DNA of 64,000 nt from Emiliania huxleyi CCMP1516 (GCF_000372725.1 NW_005198611.1:388679-452678), one strand, 5' to 3'. Counted from the first letter of the stretch, positions 53,702-63,934 are shown. A program made the numbers and translations. The notes: generated by a model from the sequence alone, not told the origin.

Positions 53702-54586
53702 TCAACGCGCGAGCTTGAGCCGCAGCGAGTCGCGCCCGACTTCGAAGCCCATGCCAGCCACCATGAGGCCAACCACGGACGCGGCGAGCGAGTCGATGCG
53801 CGCCCAGCCGACGGCGGTGCCGACGATGCCCGCGACGGCGACCAGCGAGGAGAGCGCGTCCGAGCGGTGGTGGTACGCGTTGGCGAGGATCGAGGGGGAG
53901 CGGTGCCGCGTGCCCACCGCGTGCGTGAGCCAAAAGAGCAGCTCCTTTGACGCCACCGACGCGAGCGCGACCGAGAGGGCCGGTATGGCGCCGACGAGGC
54001 TCGTGGTGGCGGCAGAGGCGGCGCTCGCGGCAAAGAGCGCCGGCAGTGCGATCGCGGCCATGCCCACGCCGGTGGAGAAGAGCACAGCCGCGATGCCCAG
54101 CGTGAAGGCGTGCTCAAAGCTGGGGACCTGAACCGCAACCCAGCAGAGGGCATCCGAGACGAGGTCGGAGAAGGAGTGGACGCCGTCGGCTACGAGGCTG
54201 GCGCTGCCCGCGACGCCGCCCACGCTCAGCTTGAGGGCGGAGAGCAGGATGTTTATGCCCGCCCCGAAGACAGTGATGCCCTGAGGCGACATCACGCTGA
54301 GGCGGTGGGCCGGCGAGAGGAGCCGCGAAGCCCTGGCCGACATGGCCTGCGCCGGCCAGGGAGGCGTCGCCGGAGAGGAGGAGGTCGGCCAGGACGTGAT
54401 GACGGACGAAGGCGACGGGTTTCGAAGGGGAGACTCGCAGCGGTGGGCGTGCGCAATGCGGAGGTCGGTCGTCGTGTGCAGATCCTGCTCCGGGATGAGG
54501 TGGGCCCGGGCGCGCGTGCTGAGTTCGGCGGGAGCGCGAGGAGCCATGGCGAGCGAGAGCGGAGAGAGAACGAGCAGGTTGAGCAT
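53702..54586 (-). CDS. Cation diffusion facilitator (zinc/manganese transporter)
   Basis: ATG 54586 (MLNLLVLSPLSLAMAPRAP), stop TGA 53704-53702, 294 aa. Six TM segments are recognisable: GITVFGAGINILLSALKLSV; LVSDALCWVAV; FTLGIAAVLFSTGVGMAAI; TTSLVGAIPALSVALAS; SSLVAVAGIVGTAVGW; SLAASVVGLMVAGMG. Metal-site residues: HSFSD in VADGVHSFSDLVSDA (TM2) and HHRSD in ANAYHHRSDALSSL (TM5), the HxxxD pairs of CDF transporters. The short C-terminus (GFEVGRDSLRLKLAR) lacks the usual long cytosolic domain. The N-terminal 90 residues are Ser/Pro/Ala-rich and may target an organelle. Intronless. Likely exports Zn, Mn or Fe from cytosol or organelle by proton antiport. Confidence 0.8.
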   Translation of the reverse strand: MLNLLVLSPLSLAMAPRAPAELSTRARAHLIPEQDLHTTTDLRIAHAHRCESPLRNPSPSSVITSWPTSSSPATPPWPAQAMSARASRLLSPAHRLSVMSPQGITVFGAGINILLSALKLSVGGVAGSASLVADGVHSFSDLVSDALCWVAVQVPSFEHAFTLGIAAVLFSTGVGMAAIALPALFAASAASAATTSLVGAIPALSVALASVASKELLFWLTHAVGTRHRSPSILANAYHHRSDALSSLVAVAGIVGTAVGWARIDSLAASVVGLMVAGMGFEVGRDSLRLKLAR

Positions 54587-54716
54587 CAAGGAGTTTGGCG
54601 GCGGCGCTACAATGACGGTGTCGCTGAACCTCCTGACCACACGGCAGCCACACTCGCTGGGCACCCTGCGAAGTTTGGTTTTCTTTTTTCAGACCTCTCT
54701 CCCCCCCCCATCTCTC

Positions 54717-54793
<77 letters not shown>

Positions 54794-55063
54794 TGCTTTG
54801 GTTTTTGTCGAGCCTAGTATCTCGACTTCCTTCTCGTGGGACGTGGGTCGTAGACAAAAAAGCAAAAGAGCTGTAGGAAGGCGGCGAGAGAAGCCGTTGT
54901 GCCGAAGCTCCAAGAGTGCGAAAGCAAAAATAAAAAAAGCAGCGGGTTGGGGGTGCCGCAGGGGTGTCACGCCGCTGGCACAGGCATAGTGACAGGCACA
55001 GCTTGCCCATCCACTAGCAGGGCACAGCTTGCCCAGCCTCCGCTGCTTACGCTGCTGCTTGCG
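54587..55063. promoter_or_regulatory. Divergent region with (CT)n microsatellite
   Basis: A CT-repeat tract at 54714-54791 lies upstream of both genes. Pyrimidine tracts of this kind act as promoter elements in some species; here that is only a possibility. A second duplicated segment, GGCACAGCTTGCCCA, occurs near 54996 and 55021. Confidence 0.45.
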
Positions 55064-56239
55064 ATGCGCAGCCTCGCGCTCCAGCCGCGCCCGCTCCTCT
55101 CGCCCAGTTCCATCGGATGCCGCGCCCTTGCGCCGACCGCCTACCAGAGCGCCCTCTCCGACGCCGTCCTGTGGGCCGCCGACCCGATCGTTGGCGACGT
55201 CGTCGGCCCCGTCTGCTCCGCGCTCACGTGCCGGCTCACCCTCGTCGCGACTCTGCTCCCCATGCTGATCGCAGCCTTTGCCACGCGCTCGCGCGCCGCC
55301 CTCCCTCAAATCTGGCGGCTCGCGCGACGGCACGGCGCGGCCACCGCGCCCGCCGGGCGCAGCGCCCGCGTGCTGTACGTCGATGCGCTGGTGTACGCCT
55401 CCCGCGCCGCCTACCACGCGCGTATGGCGTACAACATGTGGTGCTGGTCGGAGCTGCTCGTCCTCTTTCTCCAAAACACCGCCTGCTTCCTGCTCTGCCG
55501 CACGCGCCGGCTGCGATCTCTCACGATCCTCAGCCTCGCCGGCCCCGAGCCTGGCGCGGGCGCGGGCGCTCGGCCGGCGCGCAAGGCGCTGGGCGAGGGC
55601 GCACTGCTTGCCGCCGCGGCGGCGGCTCTGCTGTGGCTGCCGTTTGGCGCCGTGCCCGCCCGTTTGCTGCCGCTGCTGTGCTGGTGGACGGTGCCGCTGT
55701 CGGTGGTCTCGTACTACGGGCAGGTGGCCGACACGCGGCGCACAGGCCAGTACGACGCCACCCTCGCAGAGGTTCGGCTCCGACTAATTGGCTCGCTGGT
55801 CCGGGTCGGCACGACGCTCCGCTTCCTCGCAGGTGACCGCGCCGTGCTGGCGAACCACGTCGTCGGCCTCCTCGGCTGCTCGCTCATCCTCCTCGCGCAG
55901 CGCGAGTGGCGCAAGACGGGTGCCCTCGGCCGCGTCGAGCTGCGCAAGGCGCTGTACGCACAGCTCTTCCCGCAGTCTCCGCAACAGCCGCCGCCGCCGC
56001 CCGCACGCTTCCCGCAGTCGCCGCCGGTGCCGTCGTCCGCGTACGGCGCCCCGCTGGCGAGGTCGCGCGACAACTGGCGAGACTACCGCTCGCTGGGCGG
56101 CTTCGAGGGGCGGTGGAGCTTGCGATGGAGGTATGTGCGGGACGGGGGCGGCGGCGCGGCCGCGGGCGGCACCGGCACCGGCGGGAGGCCTCCCAAAGAC
56201 ATCCCTTGCGATCGCGACCCGACGGAGTGGGGTATATGA
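55064..56239 (+). CDS. PQ-loop type membrane protein (MPDU1/cystinosin-like)
   Basis: Intronless, ATG 55064 (MRSLALQPRPLLSPSSIGCR), TGA 56237-56239, 391 aa. Several hydrophobic segments (LTLVATLLPMLIAAFAT; CWSELLVLFLQNTACFLLC; LLAAAAAALLWLPFGAVPA; NHVVGLLGCSLILLAQ). The part VPLSVVSYYGQVADTRRTGQ followed by RLIGSLVRVGTTLRFLAGD parallels the second PQ-loop of MPDU1-type proteins (P..S...Q...N...G(S/T)GQ, then GS.AR..T....), with Pro-Gln degenerate. Family members act in dolichol-sugar use or lysosomal amino-acid export. The long Pro-rich C-terminus ending PCDRDPTEWGI is extra. N-terminus may be a plastid or mitochondrial transit peptide. Confidence 0.5.
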   Translation: MRSLALQPRPLLSPSSIGCRALAPTAYQSALSDAVLWAADPIVGDVVGPVCSALTCRLTLVATLLPMLIAAFATRSRAALPQIWRLARRHGAATAPAGRSARVLYVDALVYASRAAYHARMAYNMWCWSELLVLFLQNTACFLLCRTRRLRSLTILSLAGPEPGAGAGARPARKALGEGALLAAAAAALLWLPFGAVPARLLPLLCWWTVPLSVVSYYGQVADTRRTGQYDATLAEVRLRLIGSLVRVGTTLRFLAGDRAVLANHVVGLLGCSLILLAQREWRKTGALGRVELRKALYAQLFPQSPQQPPPPPARFPQSPPVPSSAYGAPLARSRDNWRDYRSLGGFEGRWSLRWRYVRDGGGGAAAGGTGTGGRPPKDIPCDRDPTEWGI

Positions 56240-56654
56240 CACGAGTGACGTATTGTTCTTATTTGTGTGCACTTCCTATGTGCGACCTGCGACGATCTGT
56301 GACCACTGATGCAGCAGTTCCGGCGCGACTTTCGTTAGCGTGTGGTATATAGCGTCTCGACTGTCGTGTGTCGACTCACGCGTGTCGGCTCTTGCGGCAT
56401 GTACGACTCGCACAAACCGCGCGGTACCGAGTGTACAGACAGTAACATCCGGGAGGCGGCGGGCGGACTGGAGGAGTACGATTACAGTACGCGGTTCGAG
56501 GTGCATGAGGTCTTTTCAGCTTATTTTGCGTCACGCGCCTACATGTTTGAAAACAGTGTGGCGCTGGCCACGCCCCCCCAGCGCCCCCAGGCCCAGCCGT
56601 GGCAGCCCCAGACGCACCCACACGCGCCACACCCACCCCGCTCGACCGACGCGA
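56240..56654. other. Convergent intergenic region
   Basis: 3' flanks of the PQ-loop gene and the ankyrin/U-box gene. AT-richer around 56310-56350 and 56480-56550. No other feature. Confidence 0.4.
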
Positions 56655-58448
56655 TCAAGCCCGCGCCTCTTCCCACCCCCGGATCTGCCGGCGCACCATG
56701 TGGTTGGGGGCGAGGAAGGTGTGCACGAGCGCCTCGCCCGTCATCGGGCTCGTCGACTTGGTCGCGAGCCAGCGCTCGATCGCCGACCGCTCGTACGAAT
56801 GCCCGTCCGCCGCCATCACCGGGTCACTCATCAGCTCGGTCGTGATCGGGCAGATGAAGTCGGCCGGCGGCTCTTCCCTCGGAGCCGGCGCCTCGGCAGC
56901 CGAGGACGGCCCTTGCGCCTCCGCCGCCCGCCTCCCCTCCTCCAGCCTCGCGCTCTCCTCGAGCGCCGCCGCCAGCTCCGCCTCCTCCTCCGCCGCCACC
57001 GCCTCCCCCGCCGCCTCCTCTGCCGGCGCCTCGGCCTCTTGCGACGGCCCAGCGCCGCCCCCGCCGCCCTGCTTCTTCTTCTTGCCCCTTTTCTTGGCCT
57101 TCTTCTTCTCCTCGGGGCACTTCTCCGACTCCTCCTCCGCCAGCAGCGCCGCCGCAGCCTCCTCGGCCCCCCTCTCGGCCTCCACCCTCTCGGCCGCCGC
57201 CCTCTCGGCCACTGCCCTCTCCACCCTCGCCTCAATCTCCGCTCTCTTCGCCTCCCTCGCCGCCGCCTCAAAGGCGCACACGCACTCGGTGTGGCCCTCC
57301 TCCTTGGCCCACTGCAGCGCCGTACGCCCGTCCGGGGTGCGCGCCGCTGTGTCAGCGCCCGCCCGCAGCAGGCAGAGCACGACGGCGGAGTGGCCCTCGA
57401 GGCACGCGATGTGCAGGGGCGTGAAGCCGTCGTCCGTGGCTTGGTTAACCGCCGCGTCAGCCTCGAGAAGCAGCCGGCCGCACTCGAGGTGGCCCTCCTG
57501 GCACGCGAGAAGCAGCGGCGTCCAGCCGTCAGCGTCTGCTTGGTTCACCGCAGCGCCCGCGGCGATCATCAGACGGGCGCAGTCGATTTGGCCTTCCACG
57601 CACGCAACGTGCAGGGCCGTGGCGCCGGTGTCCTTGGCTTGGTTGACCGCCGCGCTGGCCGTGAGAAGCAGCCGGGCGCACTCGAGGTGGCCCTCCTGGC
57701 ACGCGATGAACAGCGGCGTGAAGCCGCCGTCCTTTGCTTCGTTGACCGCCACGCCCGCCTCGAGGAGCAGCTGGACGCACTCGAGGCGGCCGTTCTGGCA
57801 CGCGATGTACAGCGGCGTGGTGCCGTCGTCCTGGGCTTGGTTGACTGCCGCGCTGGCGCCGAGGAGCAGCCGGGCGCACTCGAGGCGGCCGTTCTGGCAC
57901 GCGATGTACAGCGGCGTGGTACCGTCGGGCCTGGCTTGGTTGATCGCCGCATGCGCCTCGATAAGCAGCCGGCAGATCTCGACGTGGCCCTTCTGGCACG
58001 CGCTGTACAGCGGCGTAGCGCCGGTATTCTTGGCTTTGTCGACCACCGCGCTGGCCTCGAGAAGCAGCCGCGCGCACTCGAGGTGGCCCTCCTGGCACGC
58101 GATGTACAGCGGCGTGGCGCCGCCGTCCTTAGCTTGGTCGGCGTCAGCGTTGGCGCCGAGGAGCAGCCGAACGCAGTCGAGCTGGCCCTCCTGGCACGCG
58201 ATGGCCAGCGCGGTGGAGCCACGGCCCGTCGTCGCCCCCACGCTCGCGCCGCTCTCGAGCAGCAGCCGCACGGCGTCGGCCTGCCCGTGCCAAGCGGCGA
58301 TAATAAGCAGCGTGAACTGGTTCTCGGCCTCGAGCCGCGCGTCGAGCAGGGCCGTGAGCGCTGGGCCGCGCGGCCGCTCGGCGAGGAGGGCACGCAGCGA
58401 GCCCAGGTTGTCCTGGCGCAGCGCGTCGAGCAAGGTTCGGCAGAGCAT
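56655..58448 (-). CDS. Ankyrin-repeat / coiled-coil / U-box protein
   Basis: Intronless, ATG 58448 (MLCRTLLDALRQDNLGSLRA), stop 56655, 597 aa. About eleven regular ankyrin repeats of 33 aa, each like GATPLYIACQEGHLECARLL; then GRTALQWAKEEGHTECVCAF; a Glu/Ala-rich coiled coil; a Lys-rich linker (KKAKKRGKKKKQGGGGGAGP); and a C-terminal U-box: PADFICPITTELMSDPVMAA, DGHSYERSAIERWLATKSTS, PMTGEALVHTFLAPNHMVR. The linker and AELAAALEESARLE match the 12936-19477 gene, so the two are paralogues. The U-box should act as an E3 ligase, with ankyrin repeats binding the target. Repeats 2-7 are very similar at DNA level, suggesting recent amplification. Part of the 5' coding region is duplicated upstream (58456-58540). 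Confidence 0.85.
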   Translation of the reverse strand: MLCRTLLDALRQDNLGSLRALLAERPRGPALTALLDARLEAENQFTLLIIAAWHGQADAVRLLLESGASVGATTGRGSTALAIACQEGQLDCVRLLLGANADADQAKDGGATPLYIACQEGHLECARLLLEASAVVDKAKNTGATPLYSACQKGHVEICRLLIEAHAAINQARPDGTTPLYIACQNGRLECARLLLGASAAVNQAQDDGTTPLYIACQNGRLECVQLLLEAGVAVNEAKDGGFTPLFIACQEGHLECARLLLTASAAVNQAKDTGATALHVACVEGQIDCARLMIAAGAAVNQADADGWTPLLLACQEGHLECGRLLLEADAAVNQATDDGFTPLHIACLEGHSAVVLCLLRAGADTAARTPDGRTALQWAKEEGHTECVCAFEAAAREAKRAEIEARVERAVAERAAAERVEAERGAEEAAAALLAEEESEKCPEEKKKAKKRGKKKKQGGGGGAGPSQEAEAPAEEAAGEAVAAEEEAELAAALEESARLEEGRRAAEAQGPSSAAEAPAPREEPPADFICPITTELMSDPVMAADGHSYERSAIERWLATKSTSPMTGEALVHTFLAPNHMVRRQIRGWEEARA

Positions 58449-58455
58449 GGCGGGC

Positions 58456-58540
58456 CGTCTCAAGTCAGCAGCGTGAAATGGTTCTCGGCCTCGAGCCGCG
58501 CGTCGAGCAGCTCGGCCGTGAGCGCCGCGCCGCGCGTCCA
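58456..58540 (-). repeat. Partial duplicate of the ankyrin/U-box gene 5' coding region
   Basis: Sequence around 58490-58520 (TTCTCGGCCTCGAGCCGCGC) repeats 58320-58345. In the minus orientation it lies just before the ATG, so the 5'UTR contains a copy of codons from inside the gene. Confidence 0.7.
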
Positions 58541-58566
58541 CCGGGAAGCCCGATATCCGGCTAGGC

Positions 58567-58800
58567 CCAGGGTTCCGGCTCCTAGCCGGATAAGGGGTCT
58601 GTCCGGACTGACTCGCGCCAAAACGCCCTACCTACCTACCTATCCCCAGGCCGCGCAGCGAAGCGAAAAAAGATGAAAATAGGGGGTACCTACCTATTGC
58701 AGGGCCCTTTTGGGCCAAACAAGACCAACCTACCTACCTATCTGGGAGGGGCCAGCCAGTCCCGACAGACCCCCTATCCGGCTAGGAGCCGGAACCCAGG
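58567..58800. mobile_element. MITE-like element with 44-bp terminal inverted repeats
   Basis: Left arm 58567-58610 and right arm 58757-58800 are complementary over 44 bp with three mismatches (core TTCCGGCTCCTAGCCGGATA). Internal sequence has ACCTACCTACCTATC at about 58629 and 58728. No coding capacity; 234 bp. No clear target-site duplication. Sits 120 bp upstream of the ankyrin/U-box start. Confidence 0.65.
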
Positions 58801-60299
58801 CGAGGCCAGGTCAGAGAAGAATTTTACAAGGAAAGAAAAAAACAGCACTGACCACCCGGCTTCCTTCACCGCCGCCGCCCCTCCGACGAGAGACGCGTGG
58901 ATCGAGGTCCGACCTCTGGGGGGAGGCGAGGGCCCTAGAGGGCATCCATGCGGGGGGGAGATGGGGTCCCATGGCCCGCCGCAGGCGCCGATTTTTTCGG
59001 GATTTTTTTCTTTTTTGCGCGATTTTTTACTTGTTTTCATGGGAATTCGCTGTACTTGCGGCCATGCTATCACGCCTTGCGACAGCCTGTCGGCGCTGCT
59101 GACCGTGCCCTGCTGCGCAATTGACCACCTGCATAGCTCGCGGCCTTAGTATCCACCATTCAGTGACGACCTGATCGTACGGCCAGTAGGAAGCAAGGTG
59201 TCCTTCCAGCGCGTGCACGCTTCTGACGCAATGCGCGTCACAAACTGCCTCGGCGACTGGCTGCTGGCACTCTCGAGGCTATGCCTACACAGCCTCGCGC
59301 GCATGGGCAGTCATACAAGAGGGACCATGCACTTTCTCAGGAGAGCGCCGGTGCCTCTCTCTTGGACCGGCAAACTTGGTGGTCTCGTGTCACCAATGTG
59401 GGACCAGTGCAGCATCGCGCCATCGACAGCTCTGAACTGCGCCTCACCACTGACCGGGAAGGCCGCCAAGTGGGCCAGCACAGGTCGCACATTGTGGCAG
59501 CAGTCAGCAGTGCATGTCTGATAGCTAGAGCAGCAGCGTCAGGGTCGCAGGGTCGGATCGTGTCAAGCCTCTCGCCCGGCCGGCCGCGTGCAGACGTCGG
59601 CCTGTCTGCTGTCTGGAGTGATCTGTCGGCGGTCAGTACGACCGATCAGGTCGGAGTTTTCTGATGGTTGGAGGGTCTATCTGTATGTACTCCTCGAGAT
59701 CTCTCCAAATCTGCCCTCTGATTAACCTAGCTTAATCGGGAAGTCGGTGCTAGCGGAGACTAGCGGAGCCGGAGCCCCGTTTCCGCACTGCTGCGCGGCG
59801 CACGGTGCCTCCGGGGGCCCCCGCCTCCCCCCAGAGGGTCCGACGGTGCAGGTGACCAGGTCGCAGGTCCGAGAGCTCCGCGGGATATGCCGGGGACGGG
59901 GGAGCGCGCAGCCGCAGGGCGCAGGGAAGAGTTTTCTTTTTTCTTTTTTTCACCATTTTCTAGATCTAGTTTTAGTAGTTTTCCTAGGATGTATAAGATG
60001 TCTCCGCATATACGGCTCTAGCATATAAAAGGAACACACACAAGTCACAACACCCGAACCGCAACTTTGCTTGTTCACGATCTTCGATCTCGCTCCTCCC
60101 CCAGCTCCCACTTTCTGCCGCACTCTCCCTCCAAGTCCAACCCTCGGCAGCCGTCCCATTCTGAATAGTGCATGGCCTTGCGATGGCAACTATGTCGCAC
60201 CGGCCATGCTCAGTTTTCAGTCTGAGGCTCAGAGGCGCTGGCACACTCCGGCGAGGCTCACTCCCCTCTCCTCTCTACCCCTTGGCAGCGCGACGCACC
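58801..60299. other. About 1.5 kb without a clearly supported gene
   Basis: A plus-strand frame 59281-59664 (ATG; MPTQPRAHGQSYKRDHALSQ) is open for 127 aa but has no recognisable domain and may be chance. T-rich runs at 59000-59040 and 59935-59965. Otherwise unremarkable. Confidence 0.35.
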
Positions 60300-63200
60300 T
60301 CACGTGCGCGAGAGGCGCACCAGCTCGAACGCGGCAACCTTTTGCATGGATAGCGCCGAGCCCGAATAGGGCAGGTGCACGAGCAGCTTGCGGTGGTGCG
60401 CCGACGCGAGCGAAGGCTCGATCGCCCTTGGCGCCTGTGTGATCGGGGCGGAGCGACAAGCAACTCAAGGCCGAAGGCGGTAGGGGGGGGAGGGGCGCCT
60501 CCGATCAACTCGTGCCATCTCGTGCCATCTCGGCTGGTGCGCCACGCCTTTAGGATCGGTGGGGTCGCGGTGCACGCGGCCCACTCGAGGCCGACGTTGT
60601 CCTGCTCAAGGAGGGAGGTGTGAAGAGGCGCCGTCGATGAGTAAGCGCCCTCAGGCTGGCGGATGGGAGTGGAAGAGGCGGCAGGGGCGGGAATCGGCGG
60701 CGGTGGCAAAGGCGAAAGCGGTGGCGAGGGCGAAAGCGGCGGCGGCGGCGGCGGTGGCGAGGGGAGCGGTGGCGGGATGGGGCGGTGGCGGGCGGGCGGT
60801 GGCAGGCTGGGAGGCAGGTGCTGCAGGTCCTGGCAGAGGCTGACGAACGCCTCGGTTCCGAGCGAGATGAGGTTGCCTAGTATCGGACGATCTCGAGTGA
60901 TCTCGGTGTGGTCTCGGGCGATCTCGACACGGCGGCGAGGTGGAGGAGGCTGCCCCTCCCGCTGGACGGGAGCGCGAAGACGGACGAGAGAGAGAGCGAC
61001 GTCGAGTCGGCGTGCGCGAAGAGAGCGAACTGCGAGGGGCGCGGGCGGGTGAGAGAGGCGGGGGAGGCGGGGGAAGGAGAGGCGGCAGGGAAGGAGAGGC
61101 GGTAAGTGAGAGCGACGTGAGGGGAGGGGCAGAGGTGAGGAGAGAGGCAGAAGTGGGTGCCGTTGTCGGGCGGCGGGTCGCTCTCGGCGACTCTCGGCGA
61201 GTCTCGGCGAGTCTCTTCCTTGTCAGGCGGCGGGTCCACGTCGACGAAGCGTCCGTTCTCGGTGGACTGGAGTGNNNNNNNNNNNNNNNNNNNNNNNNNN
61301 NNNNNNNNNNNNNNNNNNNNNNNNNNNNNNNNNNNNNNNNNNNNNNNNNNNNNNNNNNNNNNNNNNNNNNNNNNNNNNNNNNNNNNNNNNNNNNNNNNNN
61401 NNNNNNNNNNNNNNNNNNNNNNNNNNNNNNNNNNNNNNNNNNNNNNNNNNNNNNNNNNNNNNNNNNNNNNNNNNNNNNNNNNNNNNNNNNNNNNNNNNNN
61501 NNNNNNNNGGGGGGGGGGGGGGGGGCGAGGGAAGCAGCTGGGTGGGAGGTGGCGGAGGTGTATGGGGGGGAGGTGGCTTTGAGGAGGGCGGCCGCGGGAG
61601 ACTCTCCACCTTGCTCCTCGCGGTGGCGGCGGGGCCGTTGCTCTGCAGGCGGCGGCCGAGGAGCTTGGAGAGCGTGTTCTGGACCTCGGTGCATTGGATG
61701 TAGCGGTGCGCGAAGCTGCCGCCCGCCTGCGGTCGCGAGCGTGAGAGGTGCCTCGGAGGTGCCTTTGAGGTGCCTCGGAGGTGCCTCAGCGTGAGAGGTG
61801 CCTCGGAGGTGCCTCGGAGGTGCCTCGGAGGTGTGTTAGAGGTGTGTTAAGAGGTGTGTTAGAGGTGTGTTAGGGGTGTGTTAGAGGTGTGTTAGAGGTG
61901 TGTTAGAGGTGTGTTAGAGGTGTGTTAGAGGAGGGGGTCGGAGGCGCCGCCCGCCGTCATGGTCGTCGGGCACGCCTCGGTGACGTAGCACCACGGAGTC
62001 TGGCCCTCGAGCTCCCACCCCTTGCAGTACGACCCGAAGCCGTGCTTGCTCGACCAGCCAGAGCAAGGGCACTGCTCCGGCGTCCCCCACCCCCCCTTGG
62101 ACTCGACTATCTTGACCGGCGGAGGGCTCGGCGGCGGCGGCGGAGCGGGCGGCGGCGGCGGCGGCGAGGGCGGCGGAGGCGGCTGGGCGAGCTGGATGCA
62201 ATCCTTGTACTTTGCGCCTTCCGGCCCGGTGGCGTCCGGGCAGTCGTTGTTCGTGTAGCACCAAGGCGTCTGCCCCACGAACTCCCAGCCACGGCAGAAG
62301 CCTCCGAAGCCTGGTTTTTCAGAGCGAGGCACGCGGAAGAGTGAAGGGTGGGTCTGCAGTGTGAGTGCTACGAAAGGGGCCGCTGGGGCGTGGATGCGAC
62401 GGGAACACAGCCGAAGCGGCGTCTCCTCGCCGGCCGGTGTGCAGCACGCAGCATCTACCTCCCCGCGGGCCGTGGACCGACTCGCGGCCAGAGCAGGCGC
62501 ACCCCGCCGCCGGCTCCCACCCTTCCGGGCCGAGGTAGCCTTCCTCCTGCGAGCAGACCTGCGGGGGGCGGGGAGGGCGGTCGGGACGGGCGCGAGGGGC
62601 GGTGTTGGTGACGAGAGGCGGCGGCGGAGTGGGGGGCGGGGAGCAGAGGCGAGGAGGGGCAGGGATAGGGCAGGGAGGGGCGGTCGTGTGTGAAGAGAGG
62701 AGGATGCGCGTGGCGGCGGCTGAGCTGAACCAGAATACCAAGAGCATACGGACCTGCAGGTGGCGGCTGCTGTGCCGCTTGGAGCGGAGGCCCTGCTTGC
62801 ACGACGTCCCGTTGACGTAGCACCTGCACGGGGTCGGAGCTTGCAGCGAGAGCAGGCTGGCAGCGATAGCTGCTGGCAGCTGGAGCAGGCTCACAGCTCG
62901 GGAGGCAGGGCGGCACAAGGTCAGAGAGACGTAGGAGAGAGGGAACGGAGAGGAGCGGTGCGCGGAGATGCATCGTGCGGTACCAGGCCGCCCCCGGGTG
63001 TCGGGACACCGCAGTGGTGTGTCGCGCGGGTCAGACCCGTGTGCATGTCGGGGCAGCAGCTTACCACGGCCGGTGGAACTCGCTCTCCCAGTTGTGGCAG
63101 TAGCGGCCAAAGCCGTGCTCGTCCGTCTCGCCGGTGCAGTCGCAGCCGAGCTTGCCGTGCTCCTTCAGCGGAGCGACCGGCCGCTTCCTGAAGGTGGCGA

Positions 63201-63559
63201 CCGTCGTCTTTGTCAGCGCGACCAGTCGGAAACGCGCCGCCGGAAGCGAAGACGTCGCAGCCGAAGCACGCAGCTTGCCGTCGGAACCGAGCGCGAGGTA
63301 CTTTCCCGTGTGGACGCTCCTGTGGCGGTGCGGGCGAGGCGTCTCACGCGTGGGACGGGTGCGCCTTTCCACATCGCAAAGAGGTGGTGTGTCTATTTTC
63401 GCATCTCTCGAGTGAGCACCGGATGGCAATTGTATCGCCGTCTTGAATCACCGGGCGGAAAGCCAGAGTGACGCCAGCGATGAAGAGGAGAACGACCGCC
63501 GCCAGCGCAGCCCCGCGCTTGGCGTTCGTGACGACGGGAGGCGGTTCATCACCCGCCAT
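60300..63559 (-). CDS. Membrane-anchored modular protein: trefoil-like domain and PWCYV Cys-rich modules
   Basis: ATG 63559 (MAGDEPPPVVTNAKRGAALA), one TM/signal anchor (AALAAVVLLFIAGVTLAF), then across a GT-AG intron IRSVHTGKYLALGSDGKLRA and ARFRLVALTK, resembling a fascin/beta-trefoil unit. Next come Cys-rich modules: DEHGFGRYCHNWESEFHRPW joined by a split Trp codon to CYVNGTSC; EEGYLGPEGWEPAAGCACSG; FGGFCRGWEFVGQTPWCYT; PCSGWSSKHGFGSYCKGWEL, GQTPWCYVTEAC, with a Pro-rich linker. A GC-AG intron (61727-61954) full of tandem repeats leads to AGSFAHRYIQCTEVQNTLSK, then past the N gap to QFALFAHADSTSLSLSSV, GNLISLGTEAFVSLCQDL, EWAACTATPPILKAWRTSRD and the end SMQKVAAFELVRLSRT, TGA 60302-60300. 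The last part is unrecognised, and joining it to the Cys-rich part is inference; two genes are possible (first ending TAA at 61925). Likely surface or secreted adhesion/lectin-like protein. Confidence 0.5.
61275..61508. other. Assembly gap (234 Ns)
   Basis: Run of N inside the 60300-63559 gene, followed on its right by a G run. At least part of an exon is missing here. Confidence 1.
61745..61930. repeat. Tandem repeats: GAGGTGCCTCG units then GAGGTGTGTTA units
   Basis: Two adjoining arrays with periods near 10-11 bp. They fill the proposed 61727-61954 intron. The ORF stop codon at 61925 is part of one repeat unit. Confidence 0.9.
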
Positions 63560-63751
63560 ATCAAGCGAAGCAGAGGTGTCAGGAGTTCTCGCGGAGCGCG
63601 GTATTTCTCTTTTCAGGTGTAGGAGCAGGTGCTCTTTGTCAGGAGACGGAACACGGAGGAGCTGTATAGGTCACTAGAGACCCACACCATCGCTACATCA
63701 CCACAGCCACCAAGTCGGATACAAGTCGATGACAATGTGCGCGGCAGGAGA

Positions 63752-63934
63752 AACCCATAACCCTCGTACGCAGATGGGTTTGCGTGATTTTGGCCCCCCC
63801 GCCCCTAACATTATGGCCGACAGAGCGGCTGGGAGGCTAATGTTAGGGGCGGGGGGGCCGATCTGGTGTCCAGACCAGGGCGCGGCGCCATGAGCAGACG
63901 TATTTTGTCATATCTGCGTACGAGGGTTAATGGG
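63752..63934. mobile_element. Palindromic MITE-like element with nested inverted repeats
   Basis: Outer arms TAACCCTCGTACGCAGAT (63758-63775) and its complement (63912-63929), extended by CCCAT/ATGGG; inner arms 63792-63813 and 63838-63859 (GGCCCCCCCGCCCCTAACAT...) are also exactly complementary. About 180 bp, non-coding, upstream of the 63559 gene. The whole would fold into a double hairpin. Confidence 0.65.

Noticed and set aside
59281-59664. 127-aa plus-strand ORF as a gene
   Set aside because: No recognisable motif, no splice or promoter evidence; kept only as a note in the gap description.
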